Shown: piece by piece, positions 26,673 through 35,632 of the stretch
Numbering within the stretch: the first letter of the stretch is position 1
How the letters are laid out: every line of letters starts with the position of its first letter
Assembly (NCBI GenBank): GCA_040381075.1
Contig: JBEIHX010000009.1
Span: 53,043-117,042 of the forward strand
DNA length: 64,000 nt
Reading direction: 5' to 3'
From: JBEIHX01 sp040381075
GTDB lineage: Bacteria > Pseudomonadota > Alphaproteobacteria > Caulobacterales > Aquidulcibacteraceae
Notes under the pieces: model-generated
What the model was told of the DNA's origin: nothing
Database searches by the model: none
What the model saw: the letters and a program-made list of their open reading frames with translations, nothing else
Position numbers and translations under genes: made by a program

Positions 26673-27962
26673 ATGGGTGCGGCTCTTCTCACCGCGATCG
26701 TCATCATCGCGGCTCTCATTCTGCTCAACGCATTCTTCTCGCTCGCCGAAACATCGCTGACCGCCACGTCGCGGGCGCGCATGACGACGCTTGAAAAGGA
26801 TGGCGACAGGCTCGCCCGCCGGGTCATCAAGCTGACAGACGACCGCGAGCGCATGATCGGGGCGGTTCTGCTGGGATCGAACCTGGTCACCATCGCGGCC
26901 TCGGCGATCGCCACGACCGTGCTCGGCGACATCTACGGTCAGGACCTCGGACCGATTATCGCCACCGTGGCTCTGACGCCGCTGCTGCTGATCTTCGGCG
27001 AGGTGCTGCCAAAGACCTGGGCGATCACCAATGCGGACCAGATCGCGCGCCTGGTGGCGCTGCCGATCCAGTGGATGGTGATCATCCTGGCGCCGGTCGT
27101 GTCGGCGGTGCAGGCGATTGTCCAACGCGCGCTGCGGCTGTTCGGCGTCAAGGTCGAAGAGGGCGTGGACGTCTACGCCGCACGCGATGAGATCCGCGGC
27201 GCGATCGACCTGCACCACCAGGAAGGCGCCGTGGAGCGCGAAGACCGCGACATGATCCGCGGCGCGCTCGACCTCGGCGAACTCACCGTTGGTGACGTCA
27301 TGGTCCACCGCAAGAACATGCGCATGATCGAAGTCGATCTGCCGCCGCGCGAAATCCTCGCCCAGGTTCTGGCCACGCCGCATTCGCGTCTGCCGCTGTG
27401 GCGCGACGAACCAGACAACATAGTCGGCGTGCTGCACGCCAAGGATCTGCTCTCCGCGATCGCCGTCGCTGGCGGAATTATCGACTCGGTTGACGTCACC
27501 ACGGTCGCGCGTCAGCCCTGGTTCGTGCCCGAAACCACCGAACTGAAGGAGCAGCTCTCCGCCTTCCTGAAGGCCCGGTCGCACTTCGCCCTTGTGGTGG
27601 ATGAGTACGGCGCCCTGATGGGTCTCATTACGCTCGAGGATATCCTCGAAGAGATCGTCGGCGACATCAAAGACGAATATGACGTCGCCGTGCAGGGCGT
27701 GCGCCCGCAGCCGGACGGCTCCGTCAATGTGGACGGCTGGGTGCCGATCCGCGACCTCAATCGGGCGATGGACTGGAACCTGCCTGACGACGAGGCCGTG
27801 ACCGTCGCCGGTCTGGTGATCCACGAGGCCGCAGCCATTCCAGATCCAGGGCAGCGCTACGCCTTCTACGGCCACCGCTTCACGATCCTGCGCAAGAACC
27901 GCAACCAGATCACAGCGCTGCGTATCGAGCCCCCGCAACCGGCCGACGACGACGCAGGATGA
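26673..27962 (+). CDS. CNNM/CBS-domain membrane protein (HlyC/CorC family)
   Basis: 429 residues from ATG 26673. N-terminal CNNM (DUF21) domain with three to four hydrophobic helices and the NAFFSLAETSLTA and FGEVLPKTWA motifs, then paired CBS domains (MVHRKNMRMIEVD and FLKARSHFALVVDEYGALMGLITLEDILEEIVG), then a C-terminal CorC_HlyC domain ending in RFTILRKNRNQITALRI. The family is linked to magnesium/cobalt efflux or homeostasis; the haemolysin label is historical. An in-frame upstream start at 26610 is possible but adds non-family residues. Confidence 0.9.
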   Translation: MGAALLTAIVIIAALILLNAFFSLAETSLTATSRARMTTLEKDGDRLARRVIKLTDDRERMIGAVLLGSNLVTIAASAIATTVLGDIYGQDLGPIIATVALTPLLLIFGEVLPKTWAITNADQIARLVALPIQWMVIILAPVVSAVQAIVQRALRLFGVKVEEGVDVYAARDEIRGAIDLHHQEGAVEREDRDMIRGALDLGELTVGDVMVHRKNMRMIEVDLPPREILAQVLATPHSRLPLWRDEPDNIVGVLHAKDLLSAIAVAGGIIDSVDVTTVARQPWFVPETTELKEQLSAFLKARSHFALVVDEYGALMGLITLEDILEEIVGDIKDEYDVAVQGVRPQPDGSVNVDGWVPIRDLNRAMDWNLPDDEAVTVAGLVIHEAAAIPDPGQRYAFYGHRFTILRKNRNQITALRIEPPQPADDDAG

Positions 27963-28338
27963 GGGCCAATGGCCGCCCGATCAAAAGGCGCCTGATCAAA
28001 GGGCGCCGGGTCATGGGGAGAACGGCCATCGGGTGCGCGGGGCATGGCGTGCATGGTCGACAGATGCCGCCCAGGGTGGGTGCGCCCGTGATCCGGCCTT
28101 TTCTGGTCGCCGCGTTTGCGCCACAGTGGCCACCCCACATCTGCGATCCCTGGCTGGTCATCCCCGGCTGGTCATCCCCGGCTGGTCATCCCCGGTTGGC
28201 CATCCCCGGTTGGCCATCCCCGGTTGGCCACCCCTGGTTGGCGATCCGTGATGGCGATCGGTCGCTGGCGCCCTCCCGTGCGTCAGGCCGCAGACGCCTG
28301 ATAGGCCAGCATTCGCCTGATGAGTTTTGACGCCCGCC
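27963..28338. other. Intergenic region between CorC-type gene and TIR gene
   Basis: About 375 bases. It starts with two near-copies of a 15-bp unit (GATCAAAAGGCGCC-like, about 27979-28006) and then the 14-bp array at 28154-28237. No gene or clear promoter is seen. Confidence 0.5.
28154..28237. repeat. Tandem repeat, 14-bp unit, 6 copies in two subtypes
   Basis: Three copies of CTGGTCATCCCCGG (28154, 28168, 28182) are followed in register by three copies of TTGGCCATCCCCGG (28196, 28210, 28224), with decayed copies on each side. It ends about 100 bases before the TIR gene. Confidence 0.9.
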
Positions 28339-31300
28339 ATGACCCAACCCGCCGCAAAGCCCAGCACAGCGCCTGCAAAATACTGGGCCTTCATCAGCTA
28401 CAGCCATCAGGACAAACGGGTGGCGATCGCCCTCCAGGAGCGCCTGGCGCGCGCGCGCATTCCCAAAGCGCTGCGCGCGCACGTAGCGGGCGGCCATGCG
28501 GTCATGCGCGCGGTGTTCCGCGATGAAGCCGAAGCAGCCGCAGGCGCACTCGATGAGCGCCTGCGCCAGGCCCTGGACGCCTCGCAGGCCCTCATCGTGG
28601 TGTGCTCGCCATTCTCCGCCGCATCACCCTATTGCCTCGCCGAGATCGCGCATTTCCTGGCGACCGGGCGGGCCGACCGCATCTTCTGCCTGGTCGCCTC
28701 CGGCAAACCCAATGCGACTGACGCCGGCGCGCCCCATCTTGAATGCTTCTCCCCTGCGCTCAGGTTCCAGCCGAACGCAGACGGTTATCCAGGCGAAACA
28801 CCGCTGCCGGCGCAGGACCGCCCGCTCGCCGCCGTGCTCGGCATGGAGAGCAAAACTGAGTGGGCCCAGGCGCTCGATCAACTCGTGGCGGGCGTGCTCG
28901 GTCTCACGCAGGGCGAGCTGCGCACCGCACGCCGGCGGCGGCTTGTCACCCGGACAGGCCTCGCCATTGCGGCCGGTCTGGGCGCGCTTGTTTCCGCCGC
29001 CCTGGTCTGGGATGGCGTCTACCGGCCCTACACCCGCTATTATGAGGAGTTCGCCCGGCGCGACGGCGCGCCCGAGGGATTCGGGCCCGTATCTCCAGCC
29101 GATCAAAGGCGGCGCGCCCTCTCCTACGCCCTGGAGACACGGGGGCGCTGGTCCGATCGCGTCATCACTGTGCGCGCCATCAACGGATCAGGCGCCTGTC
29201 CTGTGGACGGCCTGACCGGCGCGCTTGGATATCCGTTCAGGGAAGATTGCGGCGTGCGGCGCAGTTGCTCTGCCTCATTCAGCTACCGGACCGACGGAAC
29301 CCTCGAACAGGAGGAATTGCGCGACGCCTCCGGCGCGCCGCTGGAACGGCTCATCTATGCAGGACGCACCGTCGGTCAGTTCTACGAGGCGGAGTTCCCC
29401 TGCACCCGCGAGGCGTCGGGCATCAAATTCGTGCAATTCACACGCGTACCCGACGGTCCGAACAAAGGCCTCGATGCAGAAGTTCGCTTCCTCGGAGCTG
29501 ACCGAAGCCCACGACCAAACGCCTCCAGGGCCTTCGGCTATCGGTTCGATCGCAATGAGGAAGGACGCATCACGGCGCGCACGGTGCTTGGCCCCCACGG
29601 CGAGCCGGCCGCAGCGCGCGATGACAAGACCGCGCGCATCGCCTATCGCCGCGACGCCGAGGGACGCATCATCGGGCTGGCCCGCTTTGATGCGGCGGGC
29701 GGCGCCACCACCGACGGCGCAGGGATCCACCGCGAGGACTGGCTGCTCGACGCAGTCGGCAATGTGATCGCACGCAGGTTCCTCGACGCCGCCGGCGTGC
29801 GCAAACCAGCCGCCAATGGCGCGGCGGGCGAAGCCTTCCGATACGATGGACGCGGCGCGCGCATCGCGCACATCTGGCTGAGCGAGACCGACAGGCCGAT
29901 GGCCAATGCCGACGGCGTCGCTGAGGAGCGCGCGCAGCACGACCAGCGCGGTTACGTAACCTCATACCGCTGGTTCGACGAGGCAGGCGCCGCCATCGCG
30001 CTCAAGGATGGGCGCGGCGCTGACCTCACGACCCGTGATCCGCAAGGCGCGCGCCTGGAATGGCGCACCGTCGGCCTTGATGGAGCGCCCATCGCCTATG
30101 AGGGCGTCGCACTGCGTCGATACGCCTACAATGCCAGCGGTCAGCAGACCTCTGAACGCTATTTCGATGAGGCGGGCCGCCCAACCGTCGACCGGAAGCT
30201 CGGCGTCGCCGGCTACGAGCAGGTCTATGCGTCAGCAGCTCCAGGGTCAGGGCGCAACCTGCCCGTCCTGTCGCGCTGGCTTGCTCCGGACGGCGGCCTT
30301 GCGCTGGCCAATGACGGCGTGAAGATCGCGCGGCGCAGCTTCGACGAGAACGGATTGATCGCGGCCGTCCGCTATGAGGATGAAACCGGTGCGCCCCTGC
30401 CCGACAAGGACGGGGCGACCGGCGAGCGCTACAGGTATTCTGTTTACGGAGAGCGTGTCGAAATCGTGGTGCTCGGCCCCGACGCAAAACCGCTGCGCAA
30501 TCCCGCCATCGCCGCGATCATCAAACACGACTACGACGCGCGCGGCAATCCGGTGCGCTCCACCAGGTTCGACGCCGACGGCGCCGCGATGATCGACGAC
30601 AGCGGCTGGGCTGGCTTTCGGACCGAGTTTGACGCGCGCGACCGCATGATCCTGCGGGTACAGCTCGGACCTGACGGCAAGGATCTGATCACCCCGGACC
30701 GGCCACGCGAGCGTCTGTCCTATGACGCCTATGATCGCGTGATCCGGGTTGACTATGAAGGCCCGGACGGCGCGCCGCTGCGGTCCCCCGAGATCGGCGC
30801 GGCCTCGGTGGTGCAGCGCTACGATCGCGCCGGACGCCTCGTGGAAACAACCTATCTGGACACCGCGGGGCGGCCGGCCGCCACTGCGGAAGGCTACGCA
30901 ATCCTGCGCCAGACCTATGACCGCTACGGTCGGGAAATCACACGCGAGTTCCTGGGGCCCGACGCAAGCCCCGTCGCCCCCGCACCGGGCGGGCCTGCCG
31001 GCTGGACGACCCGCTACACGCCAACAGGGCAGGTCATGCTGACGACATATCGCGGCGTTGACGGCGGCCCGGCGCGCGACCCCGACAGCGGCGCCTTTGG
31101 GGTCCGAAACAGCTACGACGCAAGCGGGCGTCTGACCGAGGAGGTCTTTCTGGGCGCCGACGGCGCGCCGATGGTCACGGCGCAGGGCTTCGCCGGCTCC
31201 CGGCGGACCTATGACGCGTTCGGTCGGGAGGCGCGCCTCATCTATCTGGGCGCCGACCTGAAGCCGGTGCAGCCGGCGGATATCGCAGCGCAGGTCGCGA

Positions 31301-31575
31301 CGCGATATGACGCCTATGGGCGCGAGATTGAGCGTCGCTTCTTCAACGCCGATGGACATCCCGCACCAAGTCCCGCATCCGGGCGCGCAATCGTGCGGAC
31401 GCGCTACGACCAGTTCGGCCGTCTGGTGGAAGAGCAAAGCCTTGGCGTCGATGAAAGGCCGGTGACGCGCCGCGACCAGGGATGGTCACGCAAAACCATC
31501 GCTTATGACGCCTCAGGCGCCGGGCGAACGGCCTATTTCAACGCTGCCGGCGCGCCGGTCGACGGCCCGCCGTGA
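28339..31575 (+). CDS. TIR domain - transmembrane - YD-like repeat protein
   Basis: 1078 residues from ATG 28339. Residues about 14-140 are a TIR domain: AFISYSHQDK, VFRDEAEAAAG, LIVVCSPFSAASPYCLAEI; Glu102 sits where TIR NADases keep their catalytic glutamate. A basic stretch (RTARRRR) precedes one hydrophobic helix at about 205-225. The remaining 850 residues are about 17 imperfect repeats of roughly 40 residues of the form YDxxGRxxxxxFLGxDGxPxxxxxG, related to YD/RHS-type strands; with this topology they would be periplasmic. NAD-cleaving or signalling activity is possible from the family but not shown. No Shine-Dalgarno stands out. No RHS-toxin tip or secretion gene is nearby. Confidence 0.82.
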   Translation: MTQPAAKPSTAPAKYWAFISYSHQDKRVAIALQERLARARIPKALRAHVAGGHAVMRAVFRDEAEAAAGALDERLRQALDASQALIVVCSPFSAASPYCLAEIAHFLATGRADRIFCLVASGKPNATDAGAPHLECFSPALRFQPNADGYPGETPLPAQDRPLAAVLGMESKTEWAQALDQLVAGVLGLTQGELRTARRRRLVTRTGLAIAAGLGALVSAALVWDGVYRPYTRYYEEFARRDGAPEGFGPVSPADQRRRALSYALETRGRWSDRVITVRAINGSGACPVDGLTGALGYPFREDCGVRRSCSASFSYRTDGTLEQEELRDASGAPLERLIYAGRTVGQFYEAEFPCTREASGIKFVQFTRVPDGPNKGLDAEVRFLGADRSPRPNASRAFGYRFDRNEEGRITARTVLGPHGEPAAARDDKTARIAYRRDAEGRIIGLARFDAAGGATTDGAGIHREDWLLDAVGNVIARRFLDAAGVRKPAANGAAGEAFRYDGRGARIAHIWLSETDRPMANADGVAEERAQHDQRGYVTSYRWFDEAGAAIALKDGRGADLTTRDPQGARLEWRTVGLDGAPIAYEGVALRRYAYNASGQQTSERYFDEAGRPTVDRKLGVAGYEQVYASAAPGSGRNLPVLSRWLAPDGGLALANDGVKIARRSFDENGLIAAVRYEDETGAPLPDKDGATGERYRYSVYGERVEIVVLGPDAKPLRNPAIAAIIKHDYDARGNPVRSTRFDADGAAMIDDSGWAGFRTEFDARDRMILRVQLGPDGKDLITPDRPRERLSYDAYDRVIRVDYEGPDGAPLRSPEIGAASVVQRYDRAGRLVETTYLDTAGRPAATAEGYAILRQTYDRYGREITREFLGPDASPVAPAPGGPAGWTTRYTPTGQVMLTTYRGVDGGPARDPDSGAFGVRNSYDASGRLTEEVFLGADGAPMVTAQGFAGSRRTYDAFGREARLIYLGADLKPVQPADIAAQVATRYDAYGREIERRFFNADGHPAPSPASGRAIVRTRYDQFGRLVEEQSLGVDERPVTRRDQGWSRKTIAYDASGAGRTAYFNAAGAPVDGPP

Positions 31576-31636
31576 GGCTGCACCGGAGCGGCGTCCCGAA
31601 CCTGGAGCCTGTTCCGGCCAAGACCACCCCGGGACG

Positions 31637-31720
31637 CTGGGCCTGACACTGGGCCTGACACTGGGCCTGACACTGGGCCTGACACTGGGCCTGACACTGG
31701 GCCTGACACTGGGCCTGACG
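31637..31720. repeat. Tandem repeat, 12-bp unit, 7 copies
   Basis: CTGGGCCTGACA repeated seven times from 31637 to 31720; six are identical and the last ends in G. It lies in the convergent gap between the TIR gene stop and the bolA stop. Confidence 0.95.
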
Positions 31721-31806
31721 CTGGGCGGGGCGCCGGGGGCGACCCTGCGGGAAACGATCGCAGCTTCGCCCGAAGGCGCGCCGTTTCCCGAGAACAGCCC
31801 AGCGCG

Positions 31807-32136
31807 CTACTCCCCAGGCGCCTTGAGCGTCAGCGCCAGCGCGTGCACCGGACCATTGAGCTCTTCGGCCAGCACCGCGTTGACCAGCCTGTGACGCGCC
31901 ACACGGCCGAGCCCGGCGAACGCGGCGGCCGTCATGGTGACGCGAAAATGCGTCTCGCCACGCGCGCCGTCCGCACGCATGGCGCCGACATGGCCGGCAT
32001 GGCGATGGCTCTCGTCCTCGATCACCAGTGCGCTCGGCGTGAACGCCGCCGACAGCTTGGCCCGCAGTGCATCCGCCACCGGCCGGGCAGCGGCGGCCGC
32101 CCCGTCGGCGTCTGCGTCTCCCGAAACCCCCTGCAT
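31807..32136 (-). CDS. BolA family protein
   Basis: 109 residues. The class II KH-like BolA fold shows SALVIEDESHRHAGHVGA, ETHFRVTMTAAAFAG and the end RHRLVNAVLAEELNGPVHALALTL. BolA proteins pair with monothiol glutaredoxins in Fe-S and iron regulation, or bind DNA. The ATG at 32136 (MQGVSG) has a GAAGGGCGAGG ribosome site. Divergent from the DnaJ-like gene with 52 bases between starts, a neighbourhood also known from other alphaproteobacteria. Confidence 0.9.
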   Translation of the reverse strand: MQGVSGDADADGAAAAARPVADALRAKLSAAFTPSALVIEDESHRHAGHVGAMRADGARGETHFRVTMTAAAFAGLGRVARHRLVNAVLAEELNGPVHALALTLKAPGE

Positions 32137-32188
32137 CCTCGCCCTTCTCCCGATTGTCGAATGACCCGAAGCCACCCATAGTACCCGC

Positions 32189-32782
32189 ATGGCTCCCGGT
32201 TTCAGCTACAAGCCGAAATTCGTCGACGTGCGGGTGAAGCCTCCGGGCGCGGAGGCGAAAACCCCGCCGGCCGAGCGCGCCTGCGACGAGCCTGGCTGCA
32301 CCCGCCCCGCGCCCTGCCGGGCGCCGAAAGGCCGCGACAAGCTCGAGGAGTTTTACTGGTTCTGCACCGATCATGCGGCGGAGTACAACCGGCGCTGGAA
32401 CTACTTTGCAGGCATGACTGACGAAGAGTTCACCCAGTTTCGCGACGGCGAGATGGTGGGACATCGCCCGACCTGGACGTTTCGCGCCGACGCCGGCGCG
32501 CGCGAGGCTTCCGAGAGCAAGATCTGGCGCAAAGATGGGAGCCGCATGTATCCGAAACAGGCAGCCGCACGCCCGGAGCCGCGGCTTGGCGTGCGCGAAC
32601 GCGAGGCCCTTGAGGACCTCGGCCTCGACCAGCGCGCCTCGCCGGAGGACATCCGCGCCCGCTACGCCGAACTGATCAAGCGCTATCACCCGGATTCCAA
32701 TGGCGGGGACCGCTCCACGGAAGGCCGACTGCAGCGCGTGATCCGCGCAGTAAAAGTGCTGAAGGCGGCGGGCGTAGCGTGA
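32189..32782 (+). CDS. J-domain protein with N-terminal Cys motif
   Basis: 197 residues. The last about 60 residues are a J domain (ALEDLGLDQRASPEDIRARYAELIKRYHPDSNGGD) with the HPD that stimulates Hsp70. The N-terminal half has Cys residues at CDEPGC, APC and FCTDH that could bind a metal, and an aromatic-rich segment (EFYWFCTDHAAEYNRRWNYFAGM). The C-terminal J domain order is reversed from DnaJ proper. It lies 258 bases before cobS in the same direction. Confidence 0.85.
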   Translation: MAPGFSYKPKFVDVRVKPPGAEAKTPPAERACDEPGCTRPAPCRAPKGRDKLEEFYWFCTDHAAEYNRRWNYFAGMTDEEFTQFRDGEMVGHRPTWTFRADAGAREASESKIWRKDGSRMYPKQAAARPEPRLGVREREALEDLGLDQRASPEDIRARYAELIKRYHPDSNGGDRSTEGRLQRVIRAVKVLKAAGVA

Positions 32783-32876
32783 CCTGCCGGATCCGGCCGA
32801 CCAGCCTGAGCCTCCAGGCTGCGGCAAACCCATGCGCCTGTATCCGGCCCCAAACAACCGCCCGCAGACGACCCCC

Positions 32877-32936
32877 GCCCAAGCAGGCCCCGCCCAAGCA
32901 GGCCCCGCCCAAGCAGGCAGACAGGGCGGAAGGCAG
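32877..32936. repeat. Tandem repeat, 15-bp unit, 4 copies
   Basis: GCCCAAGCAGGCCCC at 32877, 32892, 32907 and a changed copy at 32922, between the J-domain gene and cobS, about 105 bases before the cobS start. Confidence 0.88.
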
Positions 32937-33040
32937 GCCGACGGGGCGTTTCTCAGCAGCTGCATGATTTTCCGGTTGGCCCCACCGGCCGACGCCGTAT
33001 GTTACGCCCTGTTCCCCAGTTTCCGAGGAAGTTCCGTCGC

Positions 33041-34033
33041 ATGCCCGACCTGTCCGACGCCTTGCTGAGCGCCCAGCCCGATAAGACCGTGTCAGCCCGC
33101 GACGTCTTCGGCGTCGCGTCAGACATGCAGGTGCCGGCGTTCTCCAAGCCGAACGAATATGTGCCTGACCTCGACAGCGCCTACAAATTCGATCCCACGA
33201 CGACCCTGGCGATCCTGGCGGGCTTTGCGTTCAACCGCCGCGTGATGGTGCAAGGCTACCATGGGACCGGAAAATCGACGCATATCGAACAGGTGGCCGC
33301 CCGGCTCAATTGGCCCCTGATCCGGGTGAACCTCGACAGCCATGTGAGCCGGATTGATCTCGTCGGCAAGGACGCGATCGTGCTGAAAGACGGCAAGCAG
33401 GTCACAGAGTTTCGCGAGGGCATCCTGCCATGGAGCCTGCAACGGCCAATCGCGCTCGTGTTTGACGAATATGATGCTGGTCGCCCGGACGTGATGTTTG
33501 TGATCCAGCGGGTCCTGGAGTCTTCAGGCCGGCTGACGCTCCTCGACCAGAACAAGGTGATCAAGCCGCACAGCCATTTCCGTCTGTTCTCCACAACGAA
33601 TACGATCGGACTTGGCGACACCACCGGGCTCTATCATGGCACCCAACAGATCAACCAGGGCCAGATGGATCGCTGGTCTATCGTCACCACCCTGAACTAC
33701 CTGGAGCACGATGTTGAAGTCGACATCGTGCTTGCAAAGTCGCCCACCTACCAGAAGTCCCCCGACGGACGGAAAACGATCTCCGACATGGTGCGCGTGG
33801 CGGACATGACCCGCAACGCCTTCATGAACGGCGACATCTCCACTGTCATGAGCCCGCGCACGGTGATCACCTGGGCCGAGAACGCGGAGATCCTCGGCGA
33901 TATCGCACTGGCCTTCCAGGTGACGTTCCTGAACAAGTGCGACGAATTGGAACGCCCGACAGTCGCTGAGTTCTTCCAGCGCTGCTTCGGCAAGGAACTC
34001 CCGCAAAGCTCGTTGCGCATGAAGGTCGCCTGA
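33041..34033 (+). CDS. cobS: Cobaltochelatase subunit CobS
   Basis: 330 residues, full length. The AAA+ Walker A is GYHGTGKSTHIEQVA (about residue 73), Walker B is IALVFDEYDAG, and DLVGKDAIVLKDG plus the C-terminal CFGKELPQSSLRM are CobS signatures. CobS with CobT powers insertion of cobalt by CobN into hydrogenobyrinate diamide in aerobic cobalamin synthesis. ATG 33041 (MPDLSDALL) has GAGGAAG upstream. CobT lies 1.6 kb downstream, separated by an oppositely oriented protease gene; cobN is not in the window. Confidence 0.96.
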   Translation: MPDLSDALLSAQPDKTVSARDVFGVASDMQVPAFSKPNEYVPDLDSAYKFDPTTTLAILAGFAFNRRVMVQGYHGTGKSTHIEQVAARLNWPLIRVNLDSHVSRIDLVGKDAIVLKDGKQVTEFREGILPWSLQRPIALVFDEYDAGRPDVMFVIQRVLESSGRLTLLDQNKVIKPHSHFRLFSTTNTIGLGDTTGLYHGTQQINQGQMDRWSIVTTLNYLEHDVEVDIVLAKSPTYQKSPDGRKTISDMVRVADMTRNAFMNGDISTVMSPRTVITWAENAEILGDIALAFQVTFLNKCDELERPTVAEFFQRCFGKELPQSSLRMKVA

Positions 34034-34160
34034 GGAAGCGCCTCAGGAGACGCCGGGGGAGACGGCCACGTCCACAGCCGTCGCCGATGGCCCCAAATCC
34101 AGGTCCCCGTCAGGCGGCGGGGCGGCCGGCGGGCATGGGTGCGTCGAAGCGCGCGCGACC

Positions 34161-34228
34161 CAGTGAGTCACGCCAGTGAGCCCCCCCGGTGAGTCCCCCC
34201 CCAGTGAGTCCCACCAGTGAGCCCCCCA
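34161..34228. repeat. Degenerate tandem repeat, 12-14-bp unit, about 5 copies
   Basis: CAGTGAGTCACGC, CAGTGAGCCCCCC, CGGTGAGTCCCC..., AGTGAGTCCCACC and AGTGAGCCCCCC follow one another; the C run changes length so the period varies. It fills the convergent gap between cobS and the HtrA-type gene. Confidence 0.8.
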
Positions 34229-34235
34229 GCGCGCC

Positions 34236-35342
34236 TCAGCGGGCGCCAATGTCCTCAACAGTGGCGCTGATGGCGAGACGCTCATCGCCGCGCTGCACGG
34301 AAAGCGTGACCGGCTTGCCGATGCCGACATCCTCAAGAACATTTGTAAGGTCCGCCAGTCGCTCCACCTTCTGGCCGTCGACCGCTACAATCACGTCGCC
34401 GCGCAGGCCCCGCCGCTCATCCGTGCCGCGCAGTCCCGCGCGGTCTGCCGGGCCGCCAGGAACCGTGCGCCACACCAGCAAGCCATCCACCTCCAGCGCG
34501 GCGGTCATCGCCTCATTGGCCACGATCACGCCAAGCCCCGGGGTCGGCGCGCGCCCGGTCGCGATCAGATCTGGCGCGACGCGTCGAACCAAATCAATCG
34601 GCACGGCGAAACCGACCCCGGCATAGGCGCCGGACGGCGAGAAGATGGCCGTGTTGACGCCGATGACGCGGCCGGCCGAATCGAGCAGCGGCCCCCCCGA
34701 GTTGCCCGGATTGATCGCGGCGTCCGTTTGGATGACGTTGGCGATCTCACGCCCGTCGGCGACAGGCAAACGCCTCTCCAGCGCGCTTACAATTCCCGAG
34801 GTCAGGCTGCTGTCCAGTCCGAACGGGTTGCCGATCGCAAACACTGCCTGACCGACCTTCAGCGAGCCTGACTCGCCCAGCGCCAGCGGCGGAGCAGCCG
34901 GTTTGCGCGCAAGCCGCAGCACAGCGATGTCATATTGCGGAGCCCGGCCGATGACTTCCGCGGTCATCTGCTCGCCAGTCTGCAGGCGCACCATGATCTC
35001 GTCGGCCTCAACGACATGGTCGTTCGTGATCACATGTCCCGCGTCATCCCAGATGAAACCGGTGCCCCCGCCCCGGGCCTCCTGGCCGCGAAAGCCGGAC
35101 AGTACGAGCGTGCGCGTCACGACCTGGACCACCGAGGGGGAGGCGGTCTCAAACAGCGAGATGGTGGCCTGCTCGCTCTGGGCGAGATCGCCGCGGGCCT
35201 CCACCACGCGCGACCCGCCTCCTGCAGGCGACGCCGCTCCGGGCGTCGCCGCCGCGCCCCCAGGCCCGGACGGCGCCGGGGCCGGCGTGCACGCCGCAAT
35301 CGCCAACGCCACCGCCAGTACTCCCGCCATTGGTCCCTTCAT
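34236..35342 (-). CDS. HtrA/DegP-type serine protease, predicted lipoprotein
   Basis: 368 residues from ATG 35342. The lipobox IAAC at about residue 18 predicts lipid anchoring, followed by a Pro/Gly/Ala-rich linker. The S1C trypsin fold has the triad His in ITNDHVV, Asp in QYDIAVL and Ser in GNSGGPL; one PDZ domain follows (GLGVIVAN...GDVIVAVDGQKVERLADL). It would act in the periplasm on unfolded or signalling proteins. It sits between cobS and cobT in the opposite direction. The frame remains open upstream to 35633, but the start giving a lipoprotein signal is preferred. Confidence 0.88.
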   Translation of the reverse strand: MKGPMAGVLAVALAIAACTPAPAPSGPGGAAATPGAASPAGGGSRVVEARGDLAQSEQATISLFETASPSVVQVVTRTLVLSGFRGQEARGGGTGFIWDDAGHVITNDHVVEADEIMVRLQTGEQMTAEVIGRAPQYDIAVLRLARKPAAPPLALGESGSLKVGQAVFAIGNPFGLDSSLTSGIVSALERRLPVADGREIANVIQTDAAINPGNSGGPLLDSAGRVIGVNTAIFSPSGAYAGVGFAVPIDLVRRVAPDLIATGRAPTPGLGVIVANEAMTAALEVDGLLVWRTVPGGPADRAGLRGTDERRGLRGDVIVAVDGQKVERLADLTNVLEDVGIGKPVTLSVQRGDERLAISATVEDIGAR

Positions 35343-35529
35343 GGGGCGTGCGCCGCCAAATCGGACCTCGCCAGCCGCAGACGGGCTCCGCAAGCCGCAC
35401 CCTTCGCCTCTGCTGCGCCACATCCACACGTCTCCCTGAGCGATCGTCCTGTGATAGATCGCAATCCATGTCCCCTGTCGCAAGCCTCGGCGAGGCTGGT
35501 CCGGCCATGCGGCGCGGATGATCGCGCCG

Positions 35530-35577
35530 GCCCGCGCACAGGCCCGCGCACGGGGCCGCGCACAGGGCCGCGCACAG
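35530..35577. repeat. Tandem repeat, 12-bp unit, 4 copies
   Basis: GCCCGCGCACAG, GCCCGCGCACGG and two GGCCGCGCACAG copies follow one another from 35530. It lies in the divergent gap between the HtrA-type gene and cobT. Confidence 0.88.
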
Positions 35578-35632
35578 GGATCGGCAGGAAGCCGTTTTGC
35601 AGCGCGCGCACAGCGCGCTATCTGTGAGCGCA

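Noticed and set aside
26613..27938. Long minus-strand frame of about 440 codons
   Set aside because: It is the antisense shadow of the CorC-type gene, His/Asp/Arg-rich without any family motif.
28154..28237. Regular repeats that might be a CRISPR array
   Set aside because: Units are 14 bp and directly adjacent with no unique spacers; no cas genes nearby. The same applies to all other arrays.
28339..31575. RHS/YD-repeat polymorphic toxin
   Set aside because: No RHS core-end motif, no variable toxin tip, no immunity gene and no VgrG or PAAR neighbour; TIR plus TM at the N-terminus points elsewhere.
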